DNA of 64,000 bases from Neorhizobium petrolearium (GTDB lineage: Bacteria; Pseudomonadota; Alphaproteobacteria; Rhizobiales; Rhizobiaceae): assembly GCF_017873175.1 (NCBI RefSeq), contig NZ_JAGGJW010000011.1, forward strand, positions 1 through 64,000, given 5' to 3'. Below the pieces are notes generated by a model. It searched no databases and was not told the origin of the DNA. It saw only the letters and a program-made list of their open reading frames with translations. This document shows, one piece after another, positions 1 through 7,170 of the stretch; the stretch's first letter is position 1, and the number at the start of each line of letters is the position of its first letter. The position numbers were made by a program, and so were the translations under genes.

Positions 1-43
1 GTCGCTTTCCACGGCATCAACACCTCCCGCCAAAAAGCGAAAA

Positions 44-96
44 GTGTTACCCATGTCTCCGGTACGAAACGTCACCTATCTCTCGGGTTGGGCACC
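44..96 (+). repeat. IS-like terminal segment, left copy
   Basis: The segment contains two related motifs, ACCCATGTCTCCGG and CACCTATCTCTCGGG, about ten bases apart. The reverse complement of 9447-9500 has the same layout and roughly three quarters identical bases. Paired short repeats at a terminus are typical of IS21-type elements, but no transposase gene is present, so the family is inferred. The tip faces outward at about position 44. Confidence 0.5.
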
Positions 97-119
97 TCTA
101 AGATGTTGAATTTATTAAA

Positions 120-150
120 GGTGCGACCAGTCGGGGATATAGGTGCGACC
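120..150. repeat. Nine-base direct repeat next to the integrase end
   Basis: GGTGCGACC occurs at 120-128 and again at 142-150, a 22-base period, just after the integrase stop codon. Such pairs can be recombinase arm sites or part of an IS end. Nothing here proves either role. Confidence 0.3.
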
Positions 151-1186
151 TACATTCTGTTCGACAGGCGTTCCGAAGCGCCTCTGGCGAGCTTCTTTTT
201 ATCGGCTTCCTTCGTGTAGACCTCAGCCATAGCCAGCCTTGACCAACCAAACATCGCCATCAGTTCATGGGCCGTCGCGCCTTCATCGGCGGCTATGGTG
301 GCGCCTGCCTTTCTAAGCCCATGCGCTCTGCATTCATCCGGCAGCCCTGCCGCCTTGCATTGCTTCACGAACCAGTTCCCGAACGATGCTGCCGAGCTGA
401 ATGGTTTTCCCTTTTCCGTCGTCAGAAATGCGAGGTCTCCGATTGGCGTGGCTTCGACCGATTCCTTGAGTTGCTTGAAGACCGGCAGATAAACCCAAGC
501 GCCTGTCTTGCCGGTCCTCAAGGAGATGAGCTCGTCTTTCATATGTTGGCGTCCGACAACAACCGCATCGGATCTCCGCAGGCCAAGGAAGAGGAGGATG
601 TCGATGGCCAAGCGCGGCTTGGTGCCGAGTTTGTGGTGGGCGCGGAATTTTTCGACCTGATCGACGGTCCAGGTGTGAAAGCCATCTGACTTCACGCTGA
701 CCTTGGAAACCCCGGCAACGGGCTTTGTGTTGAGGTGTTCAGCCTCGACCGCCCATTTGAACAGGTGGCTAACCGTCTTGAGGAGATTGTTAGCCGCATT
801 CGGAGTAGCTGCGCGCTTGTCCATCGCCTTCTTGATATGCGCCTTTGTGATCTTCCCGAACTGGCCATCCGCGTTCTTTGGGTCCGCCAGAAACTGTTTC
901 AGGATATTGTCTCGGGCACGTCGTGTTGCTGGCGCTAGGGCTGCAAAGGCGCACTCCGCTTGTATTGTCCGACGAGCCATTTGAAGGACCCGGTCTTCGA
1001 TTTTGGTTCTTCCGGCGCTGATATAGTCGATCCCGTGAGCGCCTTCTCGTAAGCCGCGTTGAATTCCGCGCTGCCGTATTCGTCAGGCAGCCGAATGCGC
1101 TTTCCGTTCCGTTTGAAATACCAAACGAGCCGGCCGTGGCGGCTCTTCTCACGAGAAAGGAACGGTTTGCGGGGCATGTGTTCCAT
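150..1186 (-). pseudogene. Tyrosine-family phage integrase, frameshifted
   Basis: This was a site-specific recombinase for prophage integration. The N-terminal part (1186 down to about 950) carries the DNA-binding arm and ends early in a stop. The C-terminal part reads on in another frame from about 949 to 150. It contains the catalytic set: Arg135 in LGLRRSD, the HGLR box at residues 220-223, Trp246 in place of the second His, and the nucleophile Tyr255 in EVYTKEAD (numbering from an ATG at 980). Adding one base near 949-950 joins the halves into a single protein of about 345 residues, so a one-base deletion is the simplest explanation. The gene starts inside the stop codon of the 58-residue ORF upstream (TAATG). 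Confidence 0.85.
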
Positions 1187-1362
1187 TAGAAATCGAAGTC
1201 CGCTTCTTTCTCAACAGGCCTCTGGCTGTGGATTGTGGGGATATCGGGGGCAACACGGATAATTTTTCCGTCTACCTCGATTTCGACGCGGACGCCGCCC
1301 CGGTTGGCAATAGCTGCCATGCGTTTCAGGTCGGCGGATTTTACCGGAGCCGGCGTCGTCAT
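1186..1362 (-). CDS. Small conserved-type protein upstream of integrase (58 aa)
   Basis: The 58-residue product begins MTTPAPVKSADLKRMAAIAN and has a basic segment followed by a short beta-rich stretch (VRVEIEVDGKIIRVAPDIP) and an acidic tail. Its stop overlaps the integrase ATG by one base, so the two are probably translationally coupled. I remember similar small ORFs in front of rhizobial phage integrases, and an excisionase or directionality factor would fit the position. That role is only inference. No helix-turn-helix is obvious. Confidence 0.6.
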   Translation of the reverse strand: MTTPAPVKSADLKRMAAIANRGGVRVEIEVDGKIIRVAPDIPTIHSQRPVEKEADFDF

Positions 1363-1475
1363 TTCGACTGCTCCTCTCGGAGTGCGGCGCGGGTGGCGGT
1401 ACGGAAACTTGATTGACTAGGTTCGATCGCACCGTTAGCCACGGCATTGTGAATCGACGCAGACAAAGGTGCCGC

Positions 1476-1613
1476 ATGTCCAACCGGAGACGGAGCTTCT
1501 TCGACTTCATCTACGAGGCAAATATGATCACGGGGACCGTCCGCGCGATCCTGTTTATCTTGGCTTTCTCCGCTATCGGAGGCAGTGCAGTCTATTTCAT
1601 TAAGCAGTGGTAG
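1476..1613 (+). CDS. Possible small membrane protein (45 aa)
   Basis: A 45-residue frame starts at ATG 1476 after a weak AAAGGTG. A basic N-terminus (MSNRRRSFFDF) is followed by one hydrophobic segment of about 20 residues (GTVRAILFILAFSAIGGSAV). The pattern fits a single-pass membrane peptide. It is the only plus-strand candidate in this part of the remnant and overlaps the next minus-strand gene tail to tail by 14 bases. It could be chance. Confidence 0.3.
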   Translation: MSNRRRSFFDFIYEANMITGTVRAILFILAFSAIGGSAVYFIKQW

Positions 1614-1779
1614 ATTGCCCACCAAATGCATCTGGGGTGCGGGGGGCTTCGAAGATGCGGCGCAACCCATCTATCTCGTCGGATAGCGGATCGCCCTCCC
1701 AACCCGGGGGCATGTTCGAGCGGAGTTCTTTGTCGGCCTCCAATACAGCGGCGACGGCCAGGCGTAACATATCGGTCAT
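1600..1779 (-). CDS. Small phage-type hypothetical protein (59 aa)
   Basis: The product of 59 residues begins MTDMLRLAVAAVLEADKELR and is acidic and mostly helical in appearance, with no recognised domain. Its ATG overlaps the stop of the HNH-like gene upstream (ATGA), so it is the last gene of a three-gene minus-strand early block (1600-2470). Confidence 0.5.
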   Translation of the reverse strand: MTDMLRLAVAAVLEADKELRSNMPPGWEGDPLSDEIDGLRRIFEAPRTPDAFGGQSTTA

Positions 1780-2177
1780 GGCTTTGCCTCGTATAGCTGG
1801 CGCGGCGGGAGAGCCTGGCGTTCGTGCTTCGGTTTTGAGGATTTGGGGAAGGGCGCACCGCGGAGCTTTTTAGCGGGTGCAGTTTTAAAGCCGAGGTGGT
1901 TCGCCTTGTTCCGCTTTGCCTTCGCGATCTTTCCTTGGTCCTGAACCGTCTTCGGTTTGTGGCAGCACTCGATGCCGAGAAGCTTGCCGTCGTCGGCTGT
2001 GAGCTTGCGGCCCTTGTCGATTTGCAATGCGTCAGGAACGGTATCGGTATGATCGATGTGATAAGGCTTTCGGCCAAGGATGAGCCCACAGCCTTCGCAA
2101 GCGATCTCGCCGTTCGCCTGCATCGCGCGTTTGACGATCGCGGCATAGACCGACTTCGTGAATTCGCGCCTGCTCAC
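1776..2177 (-). CDS. HNH-endonuclease-like phage protein (133 aa)
   Basis: The N-terminal half contains CEGCGLILGRKPYHIDHTDT, with a CxxC pair and an HIDH motif, then a second Cys/His cluster (IECCHKPKT). This spacing is like HNH nucleases of phages, which pack DNA or act as homing-type nicking enzymes. The C-terminal third is Lys/Arg/Pro rich and probably binds DNA. ATGA overlaps couple it to both neighbours. The frame is intact. An inactive or purely zinc-binding protein is an alternative, because the third catalytic His/Asn is not clear. Confidence 0.55.
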   Translation of the reverse strand: MSRREFTKSVYAAIVKRAMQANGEIACEGCGLILGRKPYHIDHTDTVPDALQIDKGRKLTADDGKLLGIECCHKPKTVQDQGKIAKAKRNKANHLGFKTAPAKKLRGAPFPKSSKPKHERQALPPRQLYEAKP

Positions 2178-2470
2178 GCTGCGCGCTCCTCTGCCAGGAA
2201 GCTCAAAGGATCAAAACCGACCGTGTCAGCAATCAGTGCCATGGCCTGGTTCATGAATTCGCAGAACTCGGCATGCACCATCTTGTCGAGCGCGATGCTG
2301 TCCGGGACGAGGGTGATCTCGCCGGTCCGCATGTTCACGACCTGCTCGCGGTATCCGAGGGTCATCTTGATGTCGCGGTGCAGGTTCTCGGTGCTTGACC
2401 ACTTCTGAGTGACCTTCACGACGAGCCCGAGCGCCTTCCAGTAGCCGATACATATCTCGGTCAGGCGCAT
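2174..2470 (-). pseudogene. DUF1367-like phage protein, N-terminally truncated
   Basis: The 98-residue frame resembles the C-terminal half of the phage DUF1367 family: a segment with ENLHRDIKMTLGY, then EITLVPDSIALDKM and a helical end. Family members are about twice as long. The frame starts abruptly at 2470, and the next plus-strand phage gene is also headless at about 2477, so both probably lost their starts in one rearrangement. The stop overlaps the HNH-like gene start. The family call is from memory of the motif pattern. Confidence 0.45.
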
Positions 2471-2476
2471 ATCGCG

Positions 2477-2748
2477 GGAACGGGCCTAGAGGGAAAGACC
2501 TGCCGCGAGTGCCGGTTCTGGCATGTGTGGCAGACAAGGAAGCTAGTGGGCGGGGCACGGAAATCGTACCTGCCGATCCCGGATACTTCGGGAAGAAGCA
2601 CGAGACAAAACCCTGCGAGATCAAGAAGGCTCGCTGCAACCGTCCTATCCTGAACAAAGCGAACCGGCTCATCCCGCACTACGCGAAAGCGTGCCGACTT
2701 TTCGAGCCGGCGGAAAGCCCACCTCCAGAGCGGAGGTCGGATAATTGA
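2477..2748 (+). pseudogene. Cys-rich phage protein fragment, frameshifted
   Basis: One frame gives EGKTCRECRFWHVWQ up to about 2525. A second frame continues with TKPCEIKKARCNRPILNKAN and IPHYAKACRLFEPAE to the stop at 2748. The four or five cysteines suggest a small zinc-binding protein of the phage early region. An indel near 2515-2545 is needed to join the parts. No start codon is visible upstream, and the gene abuts the truncated DUF1367-like gene. The function is unknown. Confidence 0.45.
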
Positions 2749-2954
2749 TCGATCCCTCCGAAATGATTTCATGGCTCGATCGCCGCATTGCCAGCGCCAA
2801 GACCTGGCTCGACGACCACGGACCCGGCTCAAAGCGCCCGCGTCCCGAAAACGAGATCGCCGTCAAGGAATACGACATCGCCCGGTTCGAGGAGATCAAG
2901 GGTGCGTATCTGAAGGCGCTCGCCGAGAGGGAGCAAGGAAGGGACGCAGCATGA
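2745..2954 (+). CDS. Small phage hypothetical protein (69 aa)
   Basis: The TTG start at 2745 overlaps the preceding stop (TTGA) and has GGAGG about ten bases upstream, which decides the start. The 69-residue charged product begins MIDPSEMISWLDRRIASAKT and looks helical throughout. It has no domain I recognise. It is the last gene of a short plus-strand early unit. Confidence 0.5.
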   Translation: MIDPSEMISWLDRRIASAKTWLDDHGPGSKRPRPENEIAVKEYDIARFEEIKGAYLKALAEREQGRDAA

Positions 2955-2956
2955 CG

Positions 2957-3205
2957 TTAGTCGATCACCAACAACCCCGCCTCTTTGGCTGCCGCTACAA
3001 AAGCAGCTCGCGCTTCCTCCGGTTCCGCAAGGCCATCCATAACGAGCATGAATGTTCGGAGAGCCTCGTGGAAATTCTCTCCGTCATCCACCGGCCAGTC
3101 GTTGAGAAGGCAGTCTGCTGCGTCTCCCGTACAGAAGATCAGCTCGTGATTTCCCGGGCCGTAGAGTTCGACCGAAACCGGTATTCTCCAGTCTACATCG
3201 AGCAT
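2957..3205 (-). CDS. DUF982 family protein, copy 1
   Basis: The 82-residue product has the usual DUF982 layout: an N-terminal aromatic and strand segment (DVDWRIPVSVELYG), a central LLNDWPVDDGENFHEAL, and a C-terminal helix EARAAFVAAAKEAG. The start at 3205 is preferred to 3238 because GGGAGA lies seven bases before it. DUF982 proteins are small, of unknown function, and strongly expanded in Rhizobiales chromosomes and plasmids. This is one of three copies on the minus strand of the prophage, opposite to the phage genes. Confidence 0.75.
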   Translation of the reverse strand: MLDVDWRIPVSVELYGPGNHELIFCTGDAADCLLNDWPVDDGENFHEALRTFMLVMDGLAEPEEARAAFVAAAKEAGLLVID

Positions 3206-3253
3206 GCGCATTCTCCCGGTTTCCCGGATGAGCTGCATAGAATGGGCGAAGGA

Positions 3254-3499
3254 TCACGAGCGAAGTATACCGGCTTCCTCCGCGGCTCTTACGAAAGCGC
3301 GGTGCGCAACGGCTCCTTTGAGTTTGCCATCGATCGCACCGAGGCACGCTCGCCGGGCCGCCGAGAAGTGCTTGCCTCCCGTAGTCGGCCAACAAGTCAT
3401 CAGGCAGGCCATAGCCTCCCGGCTGCCGCTAACGCTGCGGAAGTGGTCCGAGTTTTCGATCATCAGCTCAATCGGCTTATCCCAGAGATCTTCGATCAT
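3254..3499 (-). CDS. DUF982 family protein, copy 2
   Basis: The 81-residue protein begins MIEDLWDKPIELMIENSDHF and has the family core ACLMTCWPTTGGKHFSAARR and the helix RAFVRAAEEAGIL. It lies 48 bases upstream of copy 1 in the same direction, so the two probably share a transcript. The sequences clearly differ, so this is an old duplication or two separate acquisitions. No stop or indel interrupts it. Confidence 0.7.
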   Translation of the reverse strand: MIEDLWDKPIELMIENSDHFRSVSGSREAMACLMTCWPTTGGKHFSAARRACLGAIDGKLKGAVAHRAFVRAAEEAGILRS

Positions 3500-3621
3500 G
3501 TTGTTCCATCTTACGTGCGAATTGCAGAGGAAAGTCGAAACAGGCGTAGCCGTTCCTCGATTTTCGCCCGTTGGGCCAAGGTCCGGGGCATGGGTGGGAC
3601 TAAAGGCCCAGAGGGGCGGCT

Positions 3622-4188
3622 ATGACTTGGTTCTTCGATCCGCTCCTTCCGCTCTACTACGAGCGGATCGTCATCGATCCACCCTGGGGGGTCGACCTTT
3701 ACAGCAAGGAAGGTGCGAGGAAGTCGGCCTTGGGGAAATACGACCTGATGAAGGATGCCGACATTATGGCGCTCCCGGTCGGCAGGCTCGCCTCGATGGA
3801 TTGCCTCCTCTACTGCTGGGCGACAGCGCCGCAGCTTCCGCTGGCGATCGACTGTGTCAAGGCCTGGGCTTCGAGTACAAGTCTCTTCTGGTCTGGCGAA
3901 AGACCACACCGGCCGGAAAGATCCGCATGGGTACGGGCTACCGCGTCCGCACTACTGGCGAGGCTATTGTCGTCGCGACCCTCGGAAACCCAAAGCAGAC
4001 AGGCCATCCCACAAGCGATCTTTAATGGAATCGCCCGCGAGCACAGCCGCAAGCCAGTCGAGTTCTATGACATCTGCGATCGCGTTATGCCGCACGCGCG
4101 CCGGGCGGACGTGTTCGCCCGGGAGAGCCGCGCCGGATGGCACTCCTTCGGAAATGAAGTCACCAAATTCGATGAGGTGGTCGCATGA
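3622..4188 (+). pseudogene. MT-A70 family DNA adenine methylase, two compensating frameshifts
   Basis: The N-terminus carries the adenine-methylase motif DPPW (residues 19-22 in ERIVIDPPWG). The end carries the conserved tail HSRKPVEFYDICDRVMPHAR. Between about 3867 and 4009 the right sequence (EYKSLLVWRKTTPAGKIRMG, then VRTTGEAIVVATLGNPKQTG) lies in another frame. A lost G in the run at 3866-3868 and an extra C in the run at 4008-4010 explain both jumps. The annotated frame is open over 188 residues but about 47 central residues, including the target-recognition part, are scrambled. Phage members of the family methylate N6-adenine to protect DNA from restriction. This copy should be inactive. 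Confidence 0.8.
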
Positions 4189-4193
4189 AGCGC

Positions 4194-4439
4194 TTATGCA
4201 CTCACCAATACTCCAGCCTCTCGGGCTGCCTCGACAAATGCTTTTCTAGCCTCGTCAGGCTTGTTCTTGCGTTCCAGAACGCCCGCGCACATCGCCAGGG
4301 CACGCGTGAGTGCCGGGCCTTCCTCGACAGGCCAATCCTCAATGAGAGCCCACGAAGCGCCCTGTGTGGTGGTTACCGTCGCCTCGACCGGGGGCTCGCC
4401 GACAGCAACAACAACCGGTTTCGTCCAGGGCGTCTGCAT
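4194..4439 (-). CDS. DUF982 family protein, copy 3
   Basis: The 81-residue product begins MQTPWTKPVVVAVGEPPVEA, then has ALIEDWPVEEGPALTRAL and the helix EARKAFVEAAREAGVL. AAGGA lies eight bases before the start at 4439, which I prefer over 4448. It sits between the methylase and portal remnants on the opposite strand and is uninterrupted. The junction with the portal gene probably replaces the lost terminase genes. Confidence 0.75.
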   Translation of the reverse strand: MQTPWTKPVVVAVGEPPVEATVTTTQGASWALIEDWPVEEGPALTRALAMCAGVLERKNKPDEARKAFVEAAREAGVLVSA

Positions 4440-4504
4440 CAAGTTCATCCTTCAATTGCCGGGAGCAAACTAGGAGATTCCTCTGTTCCGCGCGAGGCGG
4501 CAAC

Positions 4505-5593
4505 ATGACCTTCTCCGAAGCCTACGCCACCCTCAAGAGTATATTCAATATGCTCCTGTTGGACGGGAACGGGACAGACGGCGAGAAGTGGGAGCAGAAG
4601 ACCATCAATTTCGCGCAGTTCCCGGAGCTGTTGCGGGAATACCTTCAGGTGGCGGCCGGCACGGCAGATATCCCGCTGGTGCGGTTCCTTCAAGATGCGC
4701 CGTGCGGCCTCGGATCGAACGGCGAGGTCACGCTCAAGAACTACTACGACAAAATCAGCGCCGACCAGCGGAACAAGCTGTCCCCGGCGCTGTGGCGGTT
4801 CGATGAGGTCTGCATCCGCTCGGCTACCGGCGGCCGCAACGGTGCCATCTATTATGAATGGGCACCGCTCTACACCCAGACGGAGAAGGAGCGGGCGGAG
4901 GTCTTCAAGATCAATTCCGAAGCAGCACGCTCGATCGTGGGCACGGTTGCCGGCCAGGAGCTTATCACCCGCGAGGCGGTCTCAAAGGCGCTCATCTCCC
5001 GAATCGAGGAAGACGGAAACTTGCCGGGCCTCGCTGCGGCGGTCGAAGAGTATGGGCTAATCGAGGAGCAAGAGCCGACCATGGAGGAAGAAGCCGCCGC
5101 GCTGGCGCTGGAATCCGCGCGACGCGAGCAGCGGGCAGGTGGCCGCCAGCAGCAACAGGACGCCGCGCCACGGACGCCTCCATGTGCGCCGTGATGTGCT
5201 GAACCGTGCCGAGATCGTCCGGTGGGCGAAAGAGCAGGGTTCACGGACGTCGTCCCTGATCTGCACGTAACAATCGCGCATAGCCGTCAGCCGATCGATT
5301 GGCTCGCAGTCGGGACAAGCTGGGCAGATCGCTTGGAGATCGGCGCGGGTGGACCGCGCCAGGTGGATGCTCTCGGCCAGAACGGCGAGTACAAGGCGCT
5401 GCTGATCACAGCGCCGGAACTGGTGTGGCGTCACCGCGAGATCATTGAGAACGGCGCGTCGTGGGATTGGCCCGAATACCAACCACACATTTCGATCCAG
5501 ATCGGCGGGGATATCGATCTCTCCCAGGTCGAACCGTATCAGGGCAAAATCATCCTTGGCCCGGAAATCTTCGAGCAACTGAGAGAAGACTGA
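4505..5593 (+). pseudogene. Phage portal protein C-terminal part with Acb1-like 2H phosphoesterase domain
   Basis: The first part matches the C-terminal half of DUF1073-type portal proteins (FAQFPELLREYLQVAAGTAD, TLKNYYDKISADQRNKLSPA, WAPLYTQTEKERAEVFK). The N-terminal few hundred residues are missing. After a Gln-rich linker comes a 2H phosphoesterase-like domain with the paired motifs HVT (5264-5272) and HIS (5486-5494), and WRHREIIENGASWDWPEYQP between them, as in anti-CBASS Acb1-type proteins. An extra C near 5175-5178 and a lost T near 5240 shift and then restore the frame. Between them the other frame reads LHVRRDVLNRAEIVRWAKEQ. The frame stays open for 72 bases after the TGA at 5591. 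Confidence 0.75.
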
Positions 5594-5665
5594 GACGACG
5601 TCATCCACTACGGAACAAAGGGTGTCGACGGTGGTTACGCTTCATTGGCGAAGGAGGATGATGCC

Positions 5666-6016
5666 ATGAAACGGACTATTTCGATCTCGGCTGCAATCGC
5701 CCTGGCAGTCTTTAGCTATACACCGAGCCTTGCAAAGTGCCACGATGTGACCGGATCCGTGAACAAGGATTCACAGACCGGGATCGCCAAGGATGGCACC
5801 CATGTTCCGCTGGAGGGAAATTCAGGCTCTCAGGCCAAGACAGAGACCCCAACCGGAACGACGACAACCAGTGCGGACGCCCTTCCAAAGACGCCGCAAA
5901 AAGATGGTGGGAATATGCCAATGGGCGAAAGCAGCAACCTCGCCACGTCTGGTCAGGATGTTGCCTCACAGCAGAAGGGCAACAAAACTGCTGCCGCTCA
6001 GGATAAGTGCGACTAA
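5666..6016 (+). CDS. Small exported protein of unknown function (116 aa)
   Basis: A strong AAGGAGG at 5651-5657 fixes the ATG at 5666. The product starts MKRTISISAAIALAVFSYTP, a signal peptide with likely cleavage after SLA. The mature part is polar and rich in Thr, Gly, Gln and Lys, with one Cys near each end (AKCHD and DKCD), which could form a disulfide. A perfect intrinsic terminator follows 35 bases later. A separate ribosome site and terminator inside a phage structural region are typical of a moron gene. No family is assigned. Confidence 0.6.
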   Translation: MKRTISISAAIALAVFSYTPSLAKCHDVTGSVNKDSQTGIAKDGTHVPLEGNSGSQAKTETPTGTTTTSADALPKTPQKDGGNMPMGESSNLATSGQDVASQQKGNKTAAAQDKCD

Positions 6017-6050
6017 CCTCGACACCCATCCCGCAACGTGAAGTTCACCA

Positions 6051-6077
6051 AAGCCGCCCCTGGGCGGCTTCTTTTTT
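6051..6077 (+). terminator. Intrinsic terminator after the exported-protein gene
   Basis: A perfect 8-bp stem AAGCCGCC/GGCGGCTT with loop CCTG is followed by a run of six T. It insulates the exported-protein gene from the DUF2213 remnant 12 bases further on. Confidence 0.85.
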
Positions 6078-6088
6078 GAGACCTGCTC

Positions 6089-6460
6089 ATGCAGCTTTTC
6101 GACGCTGTGATCCTGGACGGCCTCCGCCGTACCCAGGATGGATACCTCGTTGCCGACGCCCGCGTGGCCCGTACCGGCATCCAGCTTTACACCGGCCCCG
6201 AAGTCGATCCGGAGAACAAGCACGGATTCCGCGACAAGGCGGTGGTGCGCGTCTACCGGCCGGAGGAGGAGGTCTTCGAAGGGCGCGATGCACTCCTACG
6301 CCTACCGCCCGGTGACCGATGATCACCCGAAAGAGAACGTCACGGCGGAAAACTGGAAAGGCCATGCCGTCGGGCAGACTGGCGGCGAGGTCGTTCGTGA
6401 TGGCGAGTTCGTCCGCGTGCCTCTGATGCTGATGGACAAGAGCGCCATCGCCAAGGTTGA
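6089..6460 (+). pseudogene. DUF2213 phage protein, frameshifted and 3'-truncated
   Basis: The frame starts MQLFDAVILDGLRRTQDGYL and continues VYRPEEEVF. After an indel at about 6275-6290 it continues in another frame as MHSYAYRPVTDDHPKENVTA and GQTGGEVVRDGEFVRVPLML. This is the N-terminal half of the DUF2213 family, found between portal and capsid genes and thought to be a prohead-maturation-type protein. At about 6450-6460 the similarity stops and capsid sequence begins. The remaining half of this gene, any scaffold gene and the capsid N-terminus are gone. Confidence 0.65.
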
Positions 6461-6762
6461 CCCTGCTGGAATATATCCGCCGCAACAACGTCTACACGGC
6501 GGAAACAGGGCAGGCGCTCGATATCCAGCCGCTTCGCGAGCTTGCGACCGCATCTCAGGACGATGGCGGCCGAATGGTCGTTTATCGCCGGGACACGGAA
6601 GTTTTCCGCTTCCACCTGCCGATGCCGCGCCGGGTGCTGCAGCCGCGCCAGAAATCGATCATGGGCTTCGAGACCGGCATCATCGCCCGTACCGGCGGCA
6701 CCGAATGGCGTCTGCCGGGTGCTGCCGCCTGCGGCGACGAAATCACCGCGCCGCCGGCCTGA
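6457..6762 (+). pseudogene. Major capsid protein, C-terminal fragment
   Basis: About 100 residues in a third frame resemble the C-terminus of phage major capsid proteins of the DUF2184 type: NNVYTAETGQALDIQPLREL, GRMVVYRRDTEVFRFHLPMP, SIMGFETGIIARTGGTEWR. Capsid proteins of this group have about 300 residues, so two thirds is missing. It starts exactly where the DUF2213 similarity ends, which marks a deletion junction. The family call rests on the recalled GRM-VYR and H-PMP-RF pattern. Confidence 0.6.
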
Positions 6763-6777
6763 TAGGAGGATTGATCC

Positions 6778-7119
6778 ATGAAGGTCACCAATAACAGCAA
6801 GGCATTGCAGGGCATCCGCTCGAATGGGCGGGCGGTCTATGTCCGGCCCGGTGAGACGCGAGACGTCGAGCTTGAAGGCGTCGATCTGGAAAAGGCGAAG
6901 CGCCTTCCTTTCCTCAAGATCGAGGGCGCTTCAAAGGCTGCGAGCAATCAGGAACCCGAAAGCCCGAAGACTGCTCTCGAAGTCCTCGAAATGGCGAAGG
7001 ACCCGAACGTCCAGTTCATGTCGTTCAAGTCTGCCACCACGAAGCTGCTCGGCGAAAAGACCCCGTCCAAGAAGGACGAGATCATCGCCGCTCTCGAAGA
7101 GCTGGCAACGCAGCCCTGA
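6778..7119 (+). CDS. Phage structural-region hypothetical protein (113 aa)
   Basis: AGGAGG stands eight bases before the ATG. The N-terminal half (MKVTNNSKALQGIRSNGRAV, then YVRPGETRDVELEGVD) looks like a small beta domain. The C-terminal half (TALEVLEMAKDPNVQFMSFK, then SKKDEIIAALEELA) looks helical. Proteins with this layout stand between the capsid and head-connector genes in related phages. The exact role is unknown. It is one of the few structural-region genes still fully open. Confidence 0.55.
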   Translation: MKVTNNSKALQGIRSNGRAVYVRPGETRDVELEGVDLEKAKRLPFLKIEGASKAASNQEPESPKTALEVLEMAKDPNVQFMSFKSATTKLLGEKTPSKKDEIIAALEELATQP

Positions 7120-7170
7120 TATAGAACCCGGCAGTTCGCTGCCGGGTCGACTTCCTCCCAGGAGAACGAC

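Noticed and set aside
120..150. Prophage attachment site
   Set aside because: The nine-base repeat is local to the left end. No copy was found at the right border and no tRNA gene is near, so no att pair can be claimed.
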